Shown in pieces: positions 1 through 12,074 of a stretch of DNA of 64,000 bases. The DNA comes from Carettochelys insculpta (Eukaryota; Chordata; Testudines; Carettochelyidae): assembly GCF_033958435.1 (NCBI RefSeq), contig NC_134137.1, forward strand, positions 248,852,501 to 248,916,500, written 5' to 3'. Position 1 is the stretch's first letter. The number at the start of each line of letters is the position of its first letter. Made by a program: the position numbers and the translations under genes. The notes under the pieces were generated by a model. The model made no database searches, was not told where the DNA came from, and saw nothing but the letters and a program-made list of their open reading frames with translations.

Positions 1-527
1 GTAGAAAGTAAGCTGGTTAGCTACACGTTTTTCTAGCTGATATCATTCCAGGCTATGGCTAGAGTGCTAGGGAAAGTGGGAGTTGTCTCCTGTTCCTATC
101 CTAAACCTAAGCTTTTGAGAGGGCTGAAGGTAGCAAAGCAGTGAGACTTACTGCTGATATGTCCAGCACTGGAGAGCTGGATCTATGGGAATAGTGGAAG
201 GGCCAATGGGAGTAAGGAATATTTCCCTGATAGAGATACTTTTCCAGCATAGACATTTTGTAGGCGGGGGGAGGGCTCCTGTTGGGAAGAGCACTGTTGT
301 ATTCTAGGTGGAAGGACTGAGTGGCTGCCCTTCTGGGGAAATAGAAGAGGATGGACAAGGAGTCTGTCTGTGGTGGAAGACATTGATGTAGGGTAAGGAC
401 TTTGTGTTCCTGCTGGAAAGAGCAGGGTTTTAAGGACAGTGTTCTGGGGATCATACGGGCTATGTTTTAAGAAGGCTATTATGGACTACTTGCTCTATGT
501 TTTGTTAGCAAGCTTAACTGACTAGAG
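1..527. other. Left-edge intergenic sequence, no gene seen
   Basis: I see no protein-like frame, splice-bounded exon or recognisable repeat here. The open frames are short and lack family features. In mammals the gene beyond BIK is MCAT, but I could not find any of its protein in this stretch. Confidence 0.4.
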
Positions 528-705
528 CAGTGTTTCCCCAAACTTAAAACATTAGCTTACCCCACTTCAGGTTCTCAGCCTTATCAGCATACGCCTTCTC
601 CCAGTGCTTAGCTCCTGATCTTTAGCCATTTATTTTCTGCTACATACCCTTGAAATCCTCTTGCCTACCACTGGCAATACACATCCCACACTTTGGGAAA
701 CCCTG
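528..705. mobile_element. Small hAT-like MITE
   Basis: The two ends are inverted copies of each other: CAGTGTTTCCCCAAA on the left, and on the right the reverse complement of CAGGGTTTCCCAAAG. The flanking octamers GACTAGAG (520-527) and GTCTTGAG (706-713) agree at 6 of 8 positions, which fits an aged 8-bp hAT target duplication. The element is about 180 bp and has no coding capacity. Family assignment rests only on the CAG...CTG ends and the flanks. Confidence 0.5.
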
Positions 706-713
706 GTCTTGAG

Positions 714-2786
714 GTTAACTTGTGTGATGGTACTCAAGACTCGCAAGACAAACTGAGTTGGGGTGTGTTCATGCGCACGTGCACGTGCGTGCACGTATTT
801 GTACAGCTTCTCTGGGCCAGGAGGCTGCCCAGGTGGAGACTGTTTGCTAACTGTCCAGGTTCAGCTTCCCAGACACAAGCACTTCCTCCTACAAAATGAA
901 AATTCTAATCCATAGTGAAGGCTACAATCAAATGTTATTAATTTAAAAACCCTGTAATAAATGAACAAATGTCCACCTATGGCATTATATACAGAGGGGG
1001 AACTGTTCAGTGTTGCCCTATATGCAAATCCTGAGATTTTCAGTTTTATCTGTGGCTTTGAATACTTATAGACAAATCTTTTCCTCTCGTGCTGGAATGC
1101 TGATACACTGGCATAGTGGCTCACTGATAGCCTCAAATAATGTAATTATAACATCATAGGAAAACCTCTGTATCAAAAGAAGTAACAGATGGGGTCCTTC
1201 TCCTTTACTGAAAAAAGAGCTACTTTTCAGAGCCTCTAGTTTTAAATTAATGAGATGAAATTATATGGAAAGAAAGAGAATTAGAAAGGGAGGAAAGGAA
1301 AAAGCAGACAGTACCATCCAAAATTTTCAATTAAAATAATTTTAACCTGAGATTCTCTCTGTCTAGGGAAAGTAGTCTTCTAAGAGACAAGACTGAAAGA
1401 CAGCCACAAATACAGGAGACTAGCAGATTTACATAGCGTTGCTCAGGTTCTTAACATTTGGAAAATGTACATGCTTTATTTTAATGAGTGTATTTTTAAA
1501 AAATGTATGTATGTTTGGTTTTGTTTTTTTAAAAACAAAAAAGGCTATAGTCAAATAACATTTTGTTCTAGGTTTCAAATCTTTAGCACTGATTTAGACA
1601 TGCTGGAAGAGCTCACTACTCCGAACTTGTCCATTTTATCCCTTTTTCTGTAAGGTTTATTGAGAAGCAATCCTATTCCAGATTCTTCTTCTTTTTGGCA
1701 CATCTTGGATGGTCTCTTTCAACATTTGCTCAGTTATGTCAATTTTGAGAACTGAACTTGGTGATTGTTTTTTTTGTGTTTTTGGTTTTTTTGAGAAGCA
1801 ATCCCATTCCAGGCACATCCTGTTTTCCTCATGCAACCAAGCAAGAGTGACTTGGGGATGTACATGGAGTCATATGCACACTCCCCTTTACCACAGTTCA
1901 TCCCTCCATTTGGAGTGGCACCGCTCTTGGGCCTGTCCCTGTACTCATTGGAAGTGGTGTGGCACTTCTGGAAGAAGAGGCAGGTGGAAGTGGGGCAGGG
2001 GCATGTGGCTAGTGGTGTGCTCCTCCCGCTTTGACTCCCTCACTGCACCCAGCCAAACCCTTACTTTGCTTTAAGTTTGTAAGAGGAAGATGTACACCAA
2101 ATTTGGTGGATGTAGCTCCTACAGTTTAGGAGTCCTTGACCAGATGGACTCTAAAACATACAGTAGATGGTTCATGTACACTGAAGTTGAAACTTTACCA
2201 ACAAATGCAGCATGCAAACATGCATTTTGCTAGCACAGCTGCTCTGACTGGAAAGCCAAACCATGGTCTTCACCCACCCCATACAATTGATATTGATGAA
2301 ACTAAAAAAAAAAAATTCTAGAGAAATGAAGGAAAACATTGATCATTTGCATCTCACGGGTGACACAGTATCAGTACAGTCAGATAATCCTGTACAATGT
2401 ATTTAATTTGTCATCCTGAAACAGAATTGGGATTCTTGGACTTCAAGGCACTCAATCAAGAGAAAGATCTTATGTAACACATAGTGGCAGCTCCCTCCAT
2501 TCAGAACTTTCATTCTTTAGTAGACGTAAAAGTTGCAATAACTTTGCTGGATAGTCATCTAATGGATTGAAAGTCATGGTAGTTCTTCTATCACAGGGAG
2601 AACATCTAGTATAGGATCTTCTTCTTTAGACTACTGAAGTCTCTGAAAGTGTTCAAAAAATTCAAACAACGTTGATTCTTGCTGCTGTGTTTACCCGTTA
2701 CTGGATAATGTGTGATTTTACTCTGCCTGCTATATATAGTTGTAGATAGTAACATACAGAGATCCCAGTTGAGTCCAAATCCATTG
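714..2786. other. Intergenic sequence, no gene recognised
   Basis: This is moderately AT-rich sequence with a short alternating purine-pyrimidine run near 770-800. Open frames at 1709-2074 and 2136-2321 do not resemble a family I know and have no convincing splice sites. The DIRS element is inserted at its right end. Confidence 0.35.
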
Positions 2787-2788
2787 TT

Positions 2789-2965
2789 CTTCTTCGAGTG
2801 GTCCCCGTGGGTGCTCCACAATAGGTGTCGGGCTCGCCCGGCGCCACAGATCGGAAATCTTCCAGCAGTTTCTCCTGGATCGTGCATGCGCCGGCGCGCG
2901 CCACTCCCCCACGCGCCCCTGGCCACATGCGCAATCCGGTCCCCGCCAGTTCCTTCTCAACCACC
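2789..2965 (+). repeat. DIRS copy A left inverted terminal repeat
   Basis: The repeat begins CTTCTTCGAGTGG and runs to AACCACC. Its reverse complement returns at 8645-8857 with a few mismatches, including the shared segments GGGCTCGCCCGGCGCC and TCTCCTGGATCG. It is GC-rich and probably carries the promoter, though no TATA box is obvious. Confidence 0.88.
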
Positions 2966-3246
2966 ATCGGCTGCAGATGGAATCCACTCAGGCCAGAGTC
3001 AGATTAGATAGTTTTCTACGTGTAATTTGTTGTTTTTGGTTACTAAAAAAAAAAAGAGAGAGAGAAAGCAAAGACAAAAAGAATATCAGGAAAAAAAAAA
3101 AAAAGGGAGAGAGGAGCGGAGAAGAGAAGAGCGTACGTGAAGGCCATTTAGGCCGCCCACTGCCCAGCAGGCCGGTGATCGCTATATGGGGGGAAAGGCA
3201 CGGATTAAGTGCTAAATACCCTATTAACAGTAAAGGACTCGCCGCA

Positions 3247-5475
3247 ATGGCTTCTTCAAGTTTTAAAAAGCGGGAGTCATGCCGCGAAGCTATGCCGGCC
3301 TCCGATGGGCATAGCAAATGCATCCGCTGCCTGGGGGAATCACATGTTACCCAGAAGTGTTCTCACTGTGCTAAGCTCACAGCCAGGGCCAGGAAGGACA
3401 GAGAGATGAGGCTTAAAATGCTCTTGTTTGATAAGGCTCTCCAGCCGGACTTGCTGGAGAAGCCTCACCCAGAAGGGTCCTCTGGGTTGCATAAGAGGAA
3501 GGCAGCTTCTCTGACCCCCTCGGTGCAGAAACGGAGGAAACTCTCCCCGGCTCAATCCTTGCCGGCAGGTTCAGCGAGCAGGATGAGCGGCGCGCACAGC
3601 CCCCAGCCGCATACTCAGGCAAGCGGCAGCGCACGTGGCAGAGGCTGAGCATCTGGTTACACAACAGCCGGCATGCGCGGCACCCAGAGCATCAGCAAGG
3701 CAAGCGCCGGACCCGGCAGCACCACCGCAGGTGGCACCAACAGTGCAGGGGCACCAGGCATGGAGCCTGGAGGCGCCAGAGGACGCTACCTGCGCGGCAC
3801 CGCAGCTGATTGTGCCGAGCGTGGCGCCGATAGCGGGGCCAAGATCCCCGGCATGGGAGGGGGCGGTGCCAGCCCAGCAGGGGAAGGGCAAGGCAAAATC
3901 AAAAACCCAGCACAGCAGCCCATCTCCAGACAGGGCTGCGCTGCTGTTAGCACCAAGCCCTCCCCGCTGTGATACACACGCCGCACCGAAGGCCTGTGTC
4001 TCCACCGGCTTATCCAGAACCTCCTTCTCCATTCCTCCAACCAATGTCACCATGGCTTGGGCCACCTTCCACATTTCTGGGAGTGGATCCCCTGGAGTAC
4101 TATCACAAGCCAGTTTCACCTCTATCTGTGTCATTGCGGAGGTCTCGCTCTCCCAGACATCGGGGGTACACACTCCGTGGGTGGTCCAGGTCTCCATCCC
4201 TGGACCCTTGCCCATGCTGCTATGGTCGTCCTCATCATGCTGGACACAGACACCACAGGCCTACATCCAGGGGCAGGTTCCCCCCGGCCGCTCAATACCC
4301 CCGTGGACACTCTCGATCGGGGACGGAAACACAGTTGTCTCAAGGGGAGTTAGTTTTAGAACCCCGAGACTTTCCTTCACAATCCTCCAGGGAGCAAGCG
4401 TATCATCGACCGCAGGAGCCTAAGGGTTCGAGGGAGGTTTACCTCAGTGGTGCCTCCTCATCCTCCCCAGATGAGGCCATGGCCCCCGGGGATGTCTCCC
4501 CCCCGGATGACCTTAAACAATTTCAGGAGCTATTTAAAAGGGTAGCTTTCACGTGAGACATTCAAACGGCAGAGGTGCAGGAGAAAAATCACAAACTCCT
4601 GAAAAATTTGAGACCCCCAGCTTCATCCAAAATTGCTATTCCGCTGGACGAAGCCATTATGGAGTCAGCCACTACCATACGGCAGACTCCGGCCTCTATC
4701 CCGCCTATGAACAAGAAAGCGGATAAGAAGTACTTCATCCCGGCAAAGAGCATGGAGTTCCTCTTTAGTCACCCACAACCAAATTCTTTGGTGGCCGAAT
4801 CGTCCCAGCAGAGGTCAAAGGCTTCTCAGTACAAATCGGGGGGATCGGACAAAGATGCTAAGAAGCTAGAGCTGTTTGGCAGGAAGGTATATTCCTCTTC
4901 TACCCTGCTATTGAGAATGGCAAATTATGCGGCACACCTAGCAAGCCATAATTTTGATAATTACTCCAGACTTACTCCCCTCATGGATTCACTTCCGGAA
5001 GACAAAAAGCCGGTGTTTAAAGGCAATTGTTCAAGAGGGCTATGCAGCATCGCGGACGGGAGTCCAGATTGCCCTGGACGTGGCGGACACGGCGGCACGT
5101 TCAACGGCTACAGCAGTGGTCATGCGTAGAGAATCCTGGCTCCAGACCCCTGGTATCCCTAGGGACATACAGGCAAAGATCGTGGACCTTCCCTTTGATA
5201 CACAAAAGCTATTTGCAGACTCAACCGACTTGGTCCTCCACTCCAGTAAGGACTCGAGAGCTACACTTAGACCCTTGGGCATTTATACTCCCCCATACAG
5301 GAAGAAAAAATTTTATCCTCAGCAAAGACACTACGCTTACCAACCACAGCGTGCTCAATATCAACGGGGCTACGGCCAAGGGCACCATCAACAGCAGCAA
5401 CAGTACAGAACTCCCAGGCGATGTTCTCAACAAAGCCGTACGCCCTTGGGACAGGCCCAAAGGCAACAAGCTTGA
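3247..5475 (+). pseudogene. DIRS gag-like protein, broken by frameshifts
   Basis: Translation from the ATG at 3247 begins MASSSFKKRES and soon shows a Cys/His cluster, CIRCLGESH...C..C, as in DIRS gag proteins. This is followed by a basic region. A Pro/Ser/Arg-rich middle follows in other frames (about 3635-3965 and 3969-4556). A hydrophilic region then continues after a TGA at 4554-4556 (about 4560-5020). The last part (about 5020-5475, frame of 4954) ends in a Gln/Tyr-rich tail. At least three frame changes and one stop interrupt it, so no full gag can be made. The homologous parts in copy B carry different lesions. Function is inferred from position and the Cys/His cluster. Confidence 0.75.
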
Positions 5476-5547
5476 CGGGTATGTCGGGGGCTGCACTATC
5501 AATACCATCGCTCAATGCCACTCTCATCTCATGTTCCATCATCGCCT

Positions 5548-7417
5548 CAGACCGTTCGACTCCCAATGGCAAAAGATCACCACAGACAAATGGGTGCTGG
5601 AGATCATAGCCACGGGTTACATGATCCCCCCTCCAGTCGCTCCCACCGACGAAGCCTCCCACCAGGCCTCGCCTCAGGGACGCTGCCCACAAGGCAAGGC
5701 TCAAGCAGGAGGTGGATCACCTTATGTTCATAGGGGCGGTGGAAAGAGTGCCAGAAGAATTCCAAGGGAAAGGTTTTTATTCATGCTACTTCCGAACAGA
5801 GAAGAAAACAGGAGGCTGGAGGCCCATCTTAGATCTTCGGGGCCTCAACTATTACTTGCGCAAGCAACGTTTTCGGATGATCACAGTTGCCTCGATACTC
5901 ACGGCACTGGATGATGGAGACTGGTTTGCAGCCCTCGACTTACACGATGCTTACTTTCATATAACGATCCACCCAGCACACAGGCGCTTCCTCCGCTTCA
6001 CGGTTGGCAAGGAGCACTTCCAGTACAGGGTTCTTCCATTCAGCCTCTCCTCAGCCCCCAGAGTCTTTACCAAAGCCCTGGCAGTGGTATCAGCCTACCT
6101 GCACAGACAGGGGGTGTTTGTTTTCCCATATCTGGACGACTGCCTGCTGAAAGCGGCCTCGAAGGCAGAAGTCTTATGCATGATACGCGTCACAGCGGAC
6201 ACGTTTTCTTCGCTGTGCCTAGTTATCAACCTCGCAAAGTCAAAGACCGAACCCACACAAGATATAGAGTTCATAGGGGCACGCATAAACTCTATCACAG
6301 CAAGCGTGTACCTACCCGACGCCTGCTTCCGTGCCATCAGTTCGCTGGTGCAAGTCATCGCATACAGCCCCACGGTGCCGGTCTTAGCGTGCTTACAGCT
6401 GCTGGGCCACATGGCAGCAGCAATGTTTGTGGTACAGAATGCCGGGTTACACATGTGAAGCCTGCAGCACTGGCTGGCGAGCGTTTACAAACCGGCATCC
6501 CACACTGTCCACGGGGTGGTGTCGCCCACAATAGAGGTGTGCAGATCCCTGGCGTGGTGGGAAAACCCCAAGAATCTGCTAGTGGGGGTGCCCTTTCACC
6601 AACCATAAATTTCTATTTTTCTTACCACCGACGCCTCCCACATACGATGGGGAGCGCACATCGGCGACGAGGTGACACAAGGGCTATGGTCCCCTGCAGA
6701 ACAGACACTGCACATAAACATACTGGAGCTCAGAGCAGTGTTCAACGCCTGCAAACATTTTCGAGATTACCTACATGGCAAAGTAGTTGGGATCAATACC
6801 GACAATACCTCCACTACGTTTTACATCAATCGACAAGGAGGAGCACGATCCCGTGCCCTATGTGCGGAAGCAGTCCGATTGTGGAACTGGTGCATCGCCA
6901 ACAACATAACGTTGAAAGCCTCGTACTTGCCGGGTGCTCACAATGTGAAAGCAGATCAGCTGAGCAGGCGCTTCGCACTCACTCATGAATGGCAGATCCG
7001 CTCCGATCTGCTACGGCGCATTTTTCGTACATGGGGGTTTCCCCAGATCGATCTGTTTACCACCCAGTACAATAAGAAGTGTCCCCAGTACTGCTCCAGG
7101 GCAGGAGTGGGGCGGGGGTCCCTGGGGGACGCATTCATGATTTCATGGAGGGCCCCCTACTTTACGCGTTTCCCCCCACAGCGCTTATCCACAAGGTTCT
7201 GCAGAAAGCCAGAAGGGAGAGAGCTCACATGATACTCATAGTCCCAACTTGGGATCGGCAGCAATGGTTTCCCTTGCTTCTGTGCATGTCGGACCGCCCA
7301 CCGCTTCCTCTACCGGTGGCGCCGGACTTACTCACGCAGGCTCAGGGGTCCATAGTGCACCCGCACCCTCAGGGTCTGCGTCTACAAGCATGGCTAATCC
7401 ATGGCTCAGCTCCTTAG
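5548..7417 (+). pseudogene. DIRS reverse transcriptase-RNase H, broken
   Basis: The reverse transcriptase begins around WQKITTDKWVLEII (near 5560), changes frame near 5700, and is then open from 5712. Visible RT blocks are GGWRPILDLRGLN, FAALDLHDAYFHI, and the catalytic YLDD at 6129-6140. A TGA at 6456-6458 and a TAA at 6606-6608 lie in the linker before RNase H. RNase H begins TTDASH (about 6630) and continues through HINILELRAV, GINTDNTST and GAHNVKADQLSRR. The frame shifts again near 7160, after which KVLQKARRERAHMILIVP ends at 7417. The tail overlaps the recombinase frame, as is usual in DIRS. The TGA is shared with copy B; the TAA is not. Confidence 0.88.
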
Positions 7418-8442
7418 AGAGCATGTGTACGGAGGGAGTACAAGTCCTGGAATGTAGCCGAAGGACCTCCACCAGGAGGACTTACAAGCAGAAATGGACT
7501 CGATTTAGAGCCTGGTGTTCCGCCAAGCAGTTAGCTCCCCTTGATTTTCCTATACCTGTAATACTAGAATACTTATTGGACCTCAAAAGAGGCGGGCTTT
7601 CTCTGTCCTCGCTAAAGGTCCACCTCGCTGCTATATCAGCCTTTCGGCACACAGAGGAAGGGCCCACTGTATTCGCCCATCCTATCGTTGCAAGGTTCTT
7701 GAAGGGGCTGGTACACCTGTACCCTCCTTGGAAACCGCTTCCACCATTGTGGAATTTGGACTTGGTGCTCAGCACACTATCGGGTCCACCTTTTGAACCA
7801 TTAGCCACAGTTCCCCTACATCTCCTTACGATGAAAACAACCTTCCTCCTTGCAATTACGTCAGCCTGCAGGGTGAGTGAGCTCGCAGCAGTGATGGCAA
7901 TGCCGCCCTGCACAGTATTCTCAAAGGAGGCGGTAACCTTAAGGCTGCACCCAGCCTTTGTTCCAAAAGTTTCTTCAGAGTTCCATCTTAACGAACCAAT
8001 AGTATTACCCTTGTTTTACCCAAAGCCTCACAGCTCCAGCAAGGAGTCATGCCTGCATCTCCTGGATGTGAGGAGGGCGTTGGCCTTCTACATAGACAGA
8101 ACTAAGTCCTTCCGGAAAACAGACAGGCTTCTAGTCTCTCTCGCTCCCAGGTCAAAAGGAGAAGGTCTCTCTTCACAGAGAATCTCAAAGCACATTGTGT
8201 CCTGTATAAAAATGTGCTACAAGCTTCGAAAGACTCCTTTGCTGGCCCCGCCTAGGGCTCACTCCACCAGGGCGGTGGCGTCATCAACAGCCTTCTTCAA
8301 GGGCATCGCATTAAAAGACATCTGTAGAGCGGCAACCTGGTCATCCTACGACACCTTCGCCAAGCATTATGCCCTACATCGGGTATTTGAAGAGGATACC
8401 TGTCTGTCGACAGCAGTCCTCTCGGGGGCAAGCTGCACATAA
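7249..8442 (+). CDS. DIRS tyrosine recombinase, open reading frame
   Basis: The frame of 397 codons has no internal stop. Tyrosine recombinases cut and rejoin DNA through a covalent phosphotyrosine, and in DIRS they insert the circular DNA copy. The catalytic set can be read: Arg208 (SACRVSEL), His338-x-x-Arg341 (HSTR), Trp364 (AATW) in the usual His/Trp position, and the nucleophile Tyr374 (AKHYAL). An N-terminal SAM-like DNA-binding region is suggested by TYKQKWTRFRAWC (residues 78-90). The first ATG gives a Ser/Gly/Ala-rich leader that overlaps the RT/RNase H tail in another frame. The second ATG at 7390 (MANPWLSS) may be the true start, giving 350 residues. This is the only undamaged gene of copy A. 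Confidence 0.85.
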   Translation: MGSAAMVSLASVHVGPPTASSTGGAGLTHAGSGVHSAPAPSGSASTSMANPWLSSLESMCTEGVQVLECSRRTSTRRTYKQKWTRFRAWCSAKQLAPLDFPIPVILEYLLDLKRGGLSLSSLKVHLAAISAFRHTEEGPTVFAHPIVARFLKGLVHLYPPWKPLPPLWNLDLVLSTLSGPPFEPLATVPLHLLTMKTTFLLAITSACRVSELAAVMAMPPCTVFSKEAVTLRLHPAFVPKVSSEFHLNEPIVLPLFYPKPHSSSKESCLHLLDVRRALAFYIDRTKSFRKTDRLLVSLAPRSKGEGLSSQRISKHIVSCIKMCYKLRKTPLLAPPRAHSTRAVASSTAFFKGIALKDICRAATWSSYDTFAKHYALHRVFEEDTCLSTAVLSGASCT

Positions 8443-8485
8443 ACCGATTACCCACCTCCTTACTTGGGTTACTGCTGGGTAGTCA

Positions 8486-8588
8486 CCTATTGTGGAGCAC
8501 CCACAGGGACCACTCGAAGAAGAAAGAGAAGTTACTCACCTGTAGTAACGATGGTTCTTTGAGATGTGTCCCCGTGGGTGCTCCACCA
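8486..8588 (+). repeat. DIRS internal complementary region
   Basis: The first part, CCTATTGTGGAGCACCC through CACTCGAAGAAG, is the complement of the outer left end. The second part, GAGAAGTTACTCACCTG onward, is the complement of the outer right end. The join lies near 8522-8526, where a TTT (read on the complement) links the two. In the known DIRS model this region templates the closing of the circular intermediate. Confidence 0.88.
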
Positions 8589-8644
8589 CCCGCCCATCCT
8601 CCCCACTTTGGATCTCTGTCTAGTGTTTTTTCAGGAGCATTCGA

Positions 8645-8857
8645 GGTGGTTGGTCAAGGAACTGGCGGGGACCGGATCGCACACGTGGCCGGGGGGTGTG
8701 TGGGGGAAGCAGCGCGTGCTAGTGCATGCGCGATCCAGGAGAAATTGCTGGAAGATTTCCAATCTGCGGCGCCGGGCGAGCCCGACACCTATTGTGGAGC
8801 ACCCACGGGGACACATCTCGAAGAACCATCATTACTACAGGTGAGTAACTTCTCTTT
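8645..8857 (-). repeat. DIRS copy A right inverted terminal repeat
   Basis: This is the reverse complement of 2789-2965, plus about 30 bp of outer sequence ending GTGAGTAACTTCTC. That extension is absent from the left end but present in the internal complementary region, as expected for a DIRS right end. Confidence 0.85.
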
Positions 8858-8858
8858 T

Positions 8859-11800
8859 CCAGCTCTGGGCAAATGCAGAGGAAAAGACAGGCCCGATTTT
8901 GAAGAGCTTACGAGCTATGAAGACTAGAGACTAAGGAAATAAAGTAATCAATTAATATGGGAAAATAACTTCAGTATGTAAAAGAACATGATGCAAGACT
9001 TCATCTACATACTTACTTTTTCTTAAATGTATACTTTTTTAATAACATTTACTGGTTGGTGTAAATATGTGACATCATACAAGATGTACCATACAGAGAA
9101 TGACCTCTTGCCTGTTGCACAATACCTTCTCTAACATTGTAGAAAATAAGTATAGGCATATACTGTACTAACTAGGATGTAGTCTGTTATGTAATTGAAG
9201 GCTGTGATTAAAAAGGCAAAAATATGCAAATTTAAGACTTTCCTGAATTTGGTTTTAGTATGTCAGCCTTCAAGTCCTTATAATAGGAGAAAGCTTAATC
9301 CACTCAGTGAATAAATCTAGTATAATTATATATTTCATGTGTTTACAAAGTGGTGTTATATAGAAGTTAACTTCTGTAGAATTTAAATATTAGCTACAGA
9401 TTAAATGAAGACAAGATTCTAATAGTAATCCAAGAGCAAATACTTGTGAAAGGCGGAATTAATTGAAAATGGTAGGCCCACAGTCTGATAACTGGAGTAA
9501 ACTAATAGCAGTTTTTTCTGTGGTCTGAAACTTCTCTTTACCAACTTCTCAGTACAAATTCTGCTTTTGGCATGTGTCAACATTAACTGCAATAAAGTGC
9601 AGATAAGGACTTGATTTGCTTTATCATCTGTTGTAGACGGTCAATCTAATGTCTAGATACTAATGGTTTCGGTAGGCATTCAGTAAAATACACACTGGAT
9701 CACTAGGTAGAGAACAGACTTGCTGGAATAGTTTAGTGGAGGAGGGGGGGAATATGTTTTCTAAAGGATGATTTACGTGCATTACTAGCCATGTCTCTGA
9801 GATGCTAAATATGTTAGAATTTTTTCACTAACAAAATGAAGAGTCCTACCTAGTTTACTTGCTCTCTTTTGTGATGTTTCCCATGCTAGGTCTACAGATA
9901 CGAAATAAGATTACGTATGCCCTGGATATTCCGAGTGGGGGAGGGGAGGACAGGACACTAGGCTGTAGCTATAAACCCACTTTAAAGTAGATAGTGACAC
10001 ACAAATAGACATACAAATTACCATAGTGTAGTTTGGTACAGTGAATTATCCTTTCCAAATTGTAGCTTAAATTTCTCCTAGTTCTAAAAATACCACACTT
10101 TCTTCCAAAAGGTGGACTGTCATTGTGAAAAACATCCCCTCTTCTTTGTCCTAGGCCATCCACTATGAAGAAAATGTAGGATGGTAATCTTGTTTATTGC
10201 TGCGCGTGGTGTGGGGTTTGTTTTGTTTTTTTTATAGAGAATTCCTAGGTGTTTCAGCAGATTGGTGAGAGAGCTGAGCATGGCACATTTGTGTGTGTTC
10301 ATAAACCAAACCATATACAGTTATATATGTACCACCTAAAAGTCCTATCACCATTTTTTCTATTTGTTATCCAGAAATCTAAAATGACAAATTTTAATAT
10401 TGGTTTCTGTCATAATACTGCAGGCTTAAACGTTACCATAATTATGGTTCAAGGGAAAGCATGCTAAAATTCTTCAACAAATGTCTTCAAAGCTAGAAGC
10501 AAAGAACATGAACATAATCTATCGGAACCCAAGTGCAGTCTTCAGCTTGAGGGTCCTGTTTTTTCAGGAAGAAATGGAAACTAGAGGATAAAGGTGTGGC
10601 GTTTTTTTGTCTAATCTTCTGTAAAGTAGGGTTAAACCAGGCAAATATCAGTCAGTTCACAGCAAACCATGTTTAGATAACCTATCAAGTTTTGTTTTAC
10701 TACTGGACTTCCACAAATAGCACCAGCACTCTTAATTCTGTCCCCATTAATTATGGTAGACATGACAGTTTGTAAATATTCCACAACAAAACATGCCTAC
10801 ATAAAGGTATGAGGTAAGAGGATGCCCACAAGTATTTGACAATTCCATACCATACTTCTACTGGAAGATTGTAAACAAGAGGGTGGAGTGTGTTTCATTT
10901 TATTATTTGTTTGTGGTAGGTAGGAAAGCAGTAATCATGGAAGACCCTCATATTAAGAGCCTTGCACCTGTAGTGCCGAATTGACACTTCCTGCTGTTGT
11001 ATACTTTCATCCTTCCAGCTATGCTGACACCACACAACAGCAATCAAAAAGCAGTGCAGTACCCCTATACAGGGAGAGACAGTAAGCAGGTTGGGCAAAA
11101 AAAGGTGCATTGAAGATTCAAATGACTTGAGTTTACAATTCCCTAAAAATGCTGCCCACAAGCTCTTAAAAATAAAAGCCATTGTCTGATACCTTTTTGG
11201 ACTCAAATGAGACCAAAGCCACTTGTGGCTGTTCAATTTGGTTTCTGGGTTTCTGTGCATTTTAATCGTTCCCACCTGAAAGTAAGAGAACTCCCGTTTG
11301 CTGCTCTGCTAGTGTGACTGAAGCAGAAAGCATGTTGTACAATAGTTTTAAAAAACATTGTTCATTCTACTTGCTGTCTTCACAGAAAGACAACGCAAGC
11401 CTCTCCACTGCATATCCCTGCTTCTTTGTAAACAGTAGCTACCATGCAAGCTGTGCAGAGCCAACAGGATGTAATGCAATTTTTTTATATTGTTGAAATG
11501 ATTGAACCAGAAAGAGGGTGTCAAATTGCAGGTTGACCTCATCTAATAGATTGTACTAGTAGCACAATCCAATATGGATTTTTTTCCTCATCTTCCACAG
11601 AGTATTTGCTTTAAAATATATTCTTTGATCTGCTGCACAATACTTTACTGCAGATATTGATTGAACAAATAGTTCCTGAACAAAATGTTGTTCCATATCT
11701 TTTGGTTCTGGACCAAAATTTCACTGATTCCAGACCCAGTTAGACAATTTACGGTTTTAGTAGGACTCCGGCTGAGGAAAGCTGGCATGCTTAGAAACAC

Positions 11801-12072
11801 GATACAAACAATCTCGTATTCTGCAAGAGCTGCGTAAACTTTCTTTAAAGCCTGATATTTTTAGAATTTCAGTGACCCACAACAAAAAATGAGCGACCAA
11901 AGTTTCCACAGCCACCAAACTGTGATTTTTTTTTTCCCTTATTAATTTCAGTATAATTTCCTTATTAGTACCTGTGCTGATTGCTAAAACCAATCCAGTT
12001 TTTTTTTTTGGCATACATTACACTCAAACAGTTATGGCTTCCAAAACAGGATATGTAAAAAGAAATTCCCAG
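8859..12072. other. AT-rich intergenic sequence, no gene seen
   Basis: This lies between the DIRS element and the Tigger-like MITE, downstream of BIK. Only short open frames without family features occur, and I recognise no repeat. Confidence 0.4.
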
Positions 12073-12074
12073 TA

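Larger units (their letters stand above)
2787..8858 (+). mobile_element. DIRS-type tyrosine-recombinase retrotransposon, complete copy A
   Basis: DIRS elements replicate through RNA and insert a circular DNA form with a tyrosine recombinase rather than an integrase. All parts are visible in order: left inverted terminal repeat (2789-2965), gag-like frame with a Cys/His cluster (from 3247), reverse transcriptase with YLDD (6129-6140), RNase H, an open tyrosine recombinase frame (7249-8442), an internal complementary region (8486-8588), and the right inverted repeat (8645-8857). The internal region joins the complements of the two outer ends, which is the hallmark of DIRS. No target duplication is seen, as expected. 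Gag and pol carry frameshifts and stops, so this copy cannot be autonomous. A second copy of the same family begins at 59949. Confidence 0.93.

Noticed and set aside
1709..2074. Plus-strand frame of 121 codons
   Set aside because: No domain, biased start, no splice support; taken as chance.
1..2786. MCAT, the mammalian neighbour of BIK
   Set aside because: Looked for its known sequence features on the plus strand and found none; it may lie left of the window or have moved.
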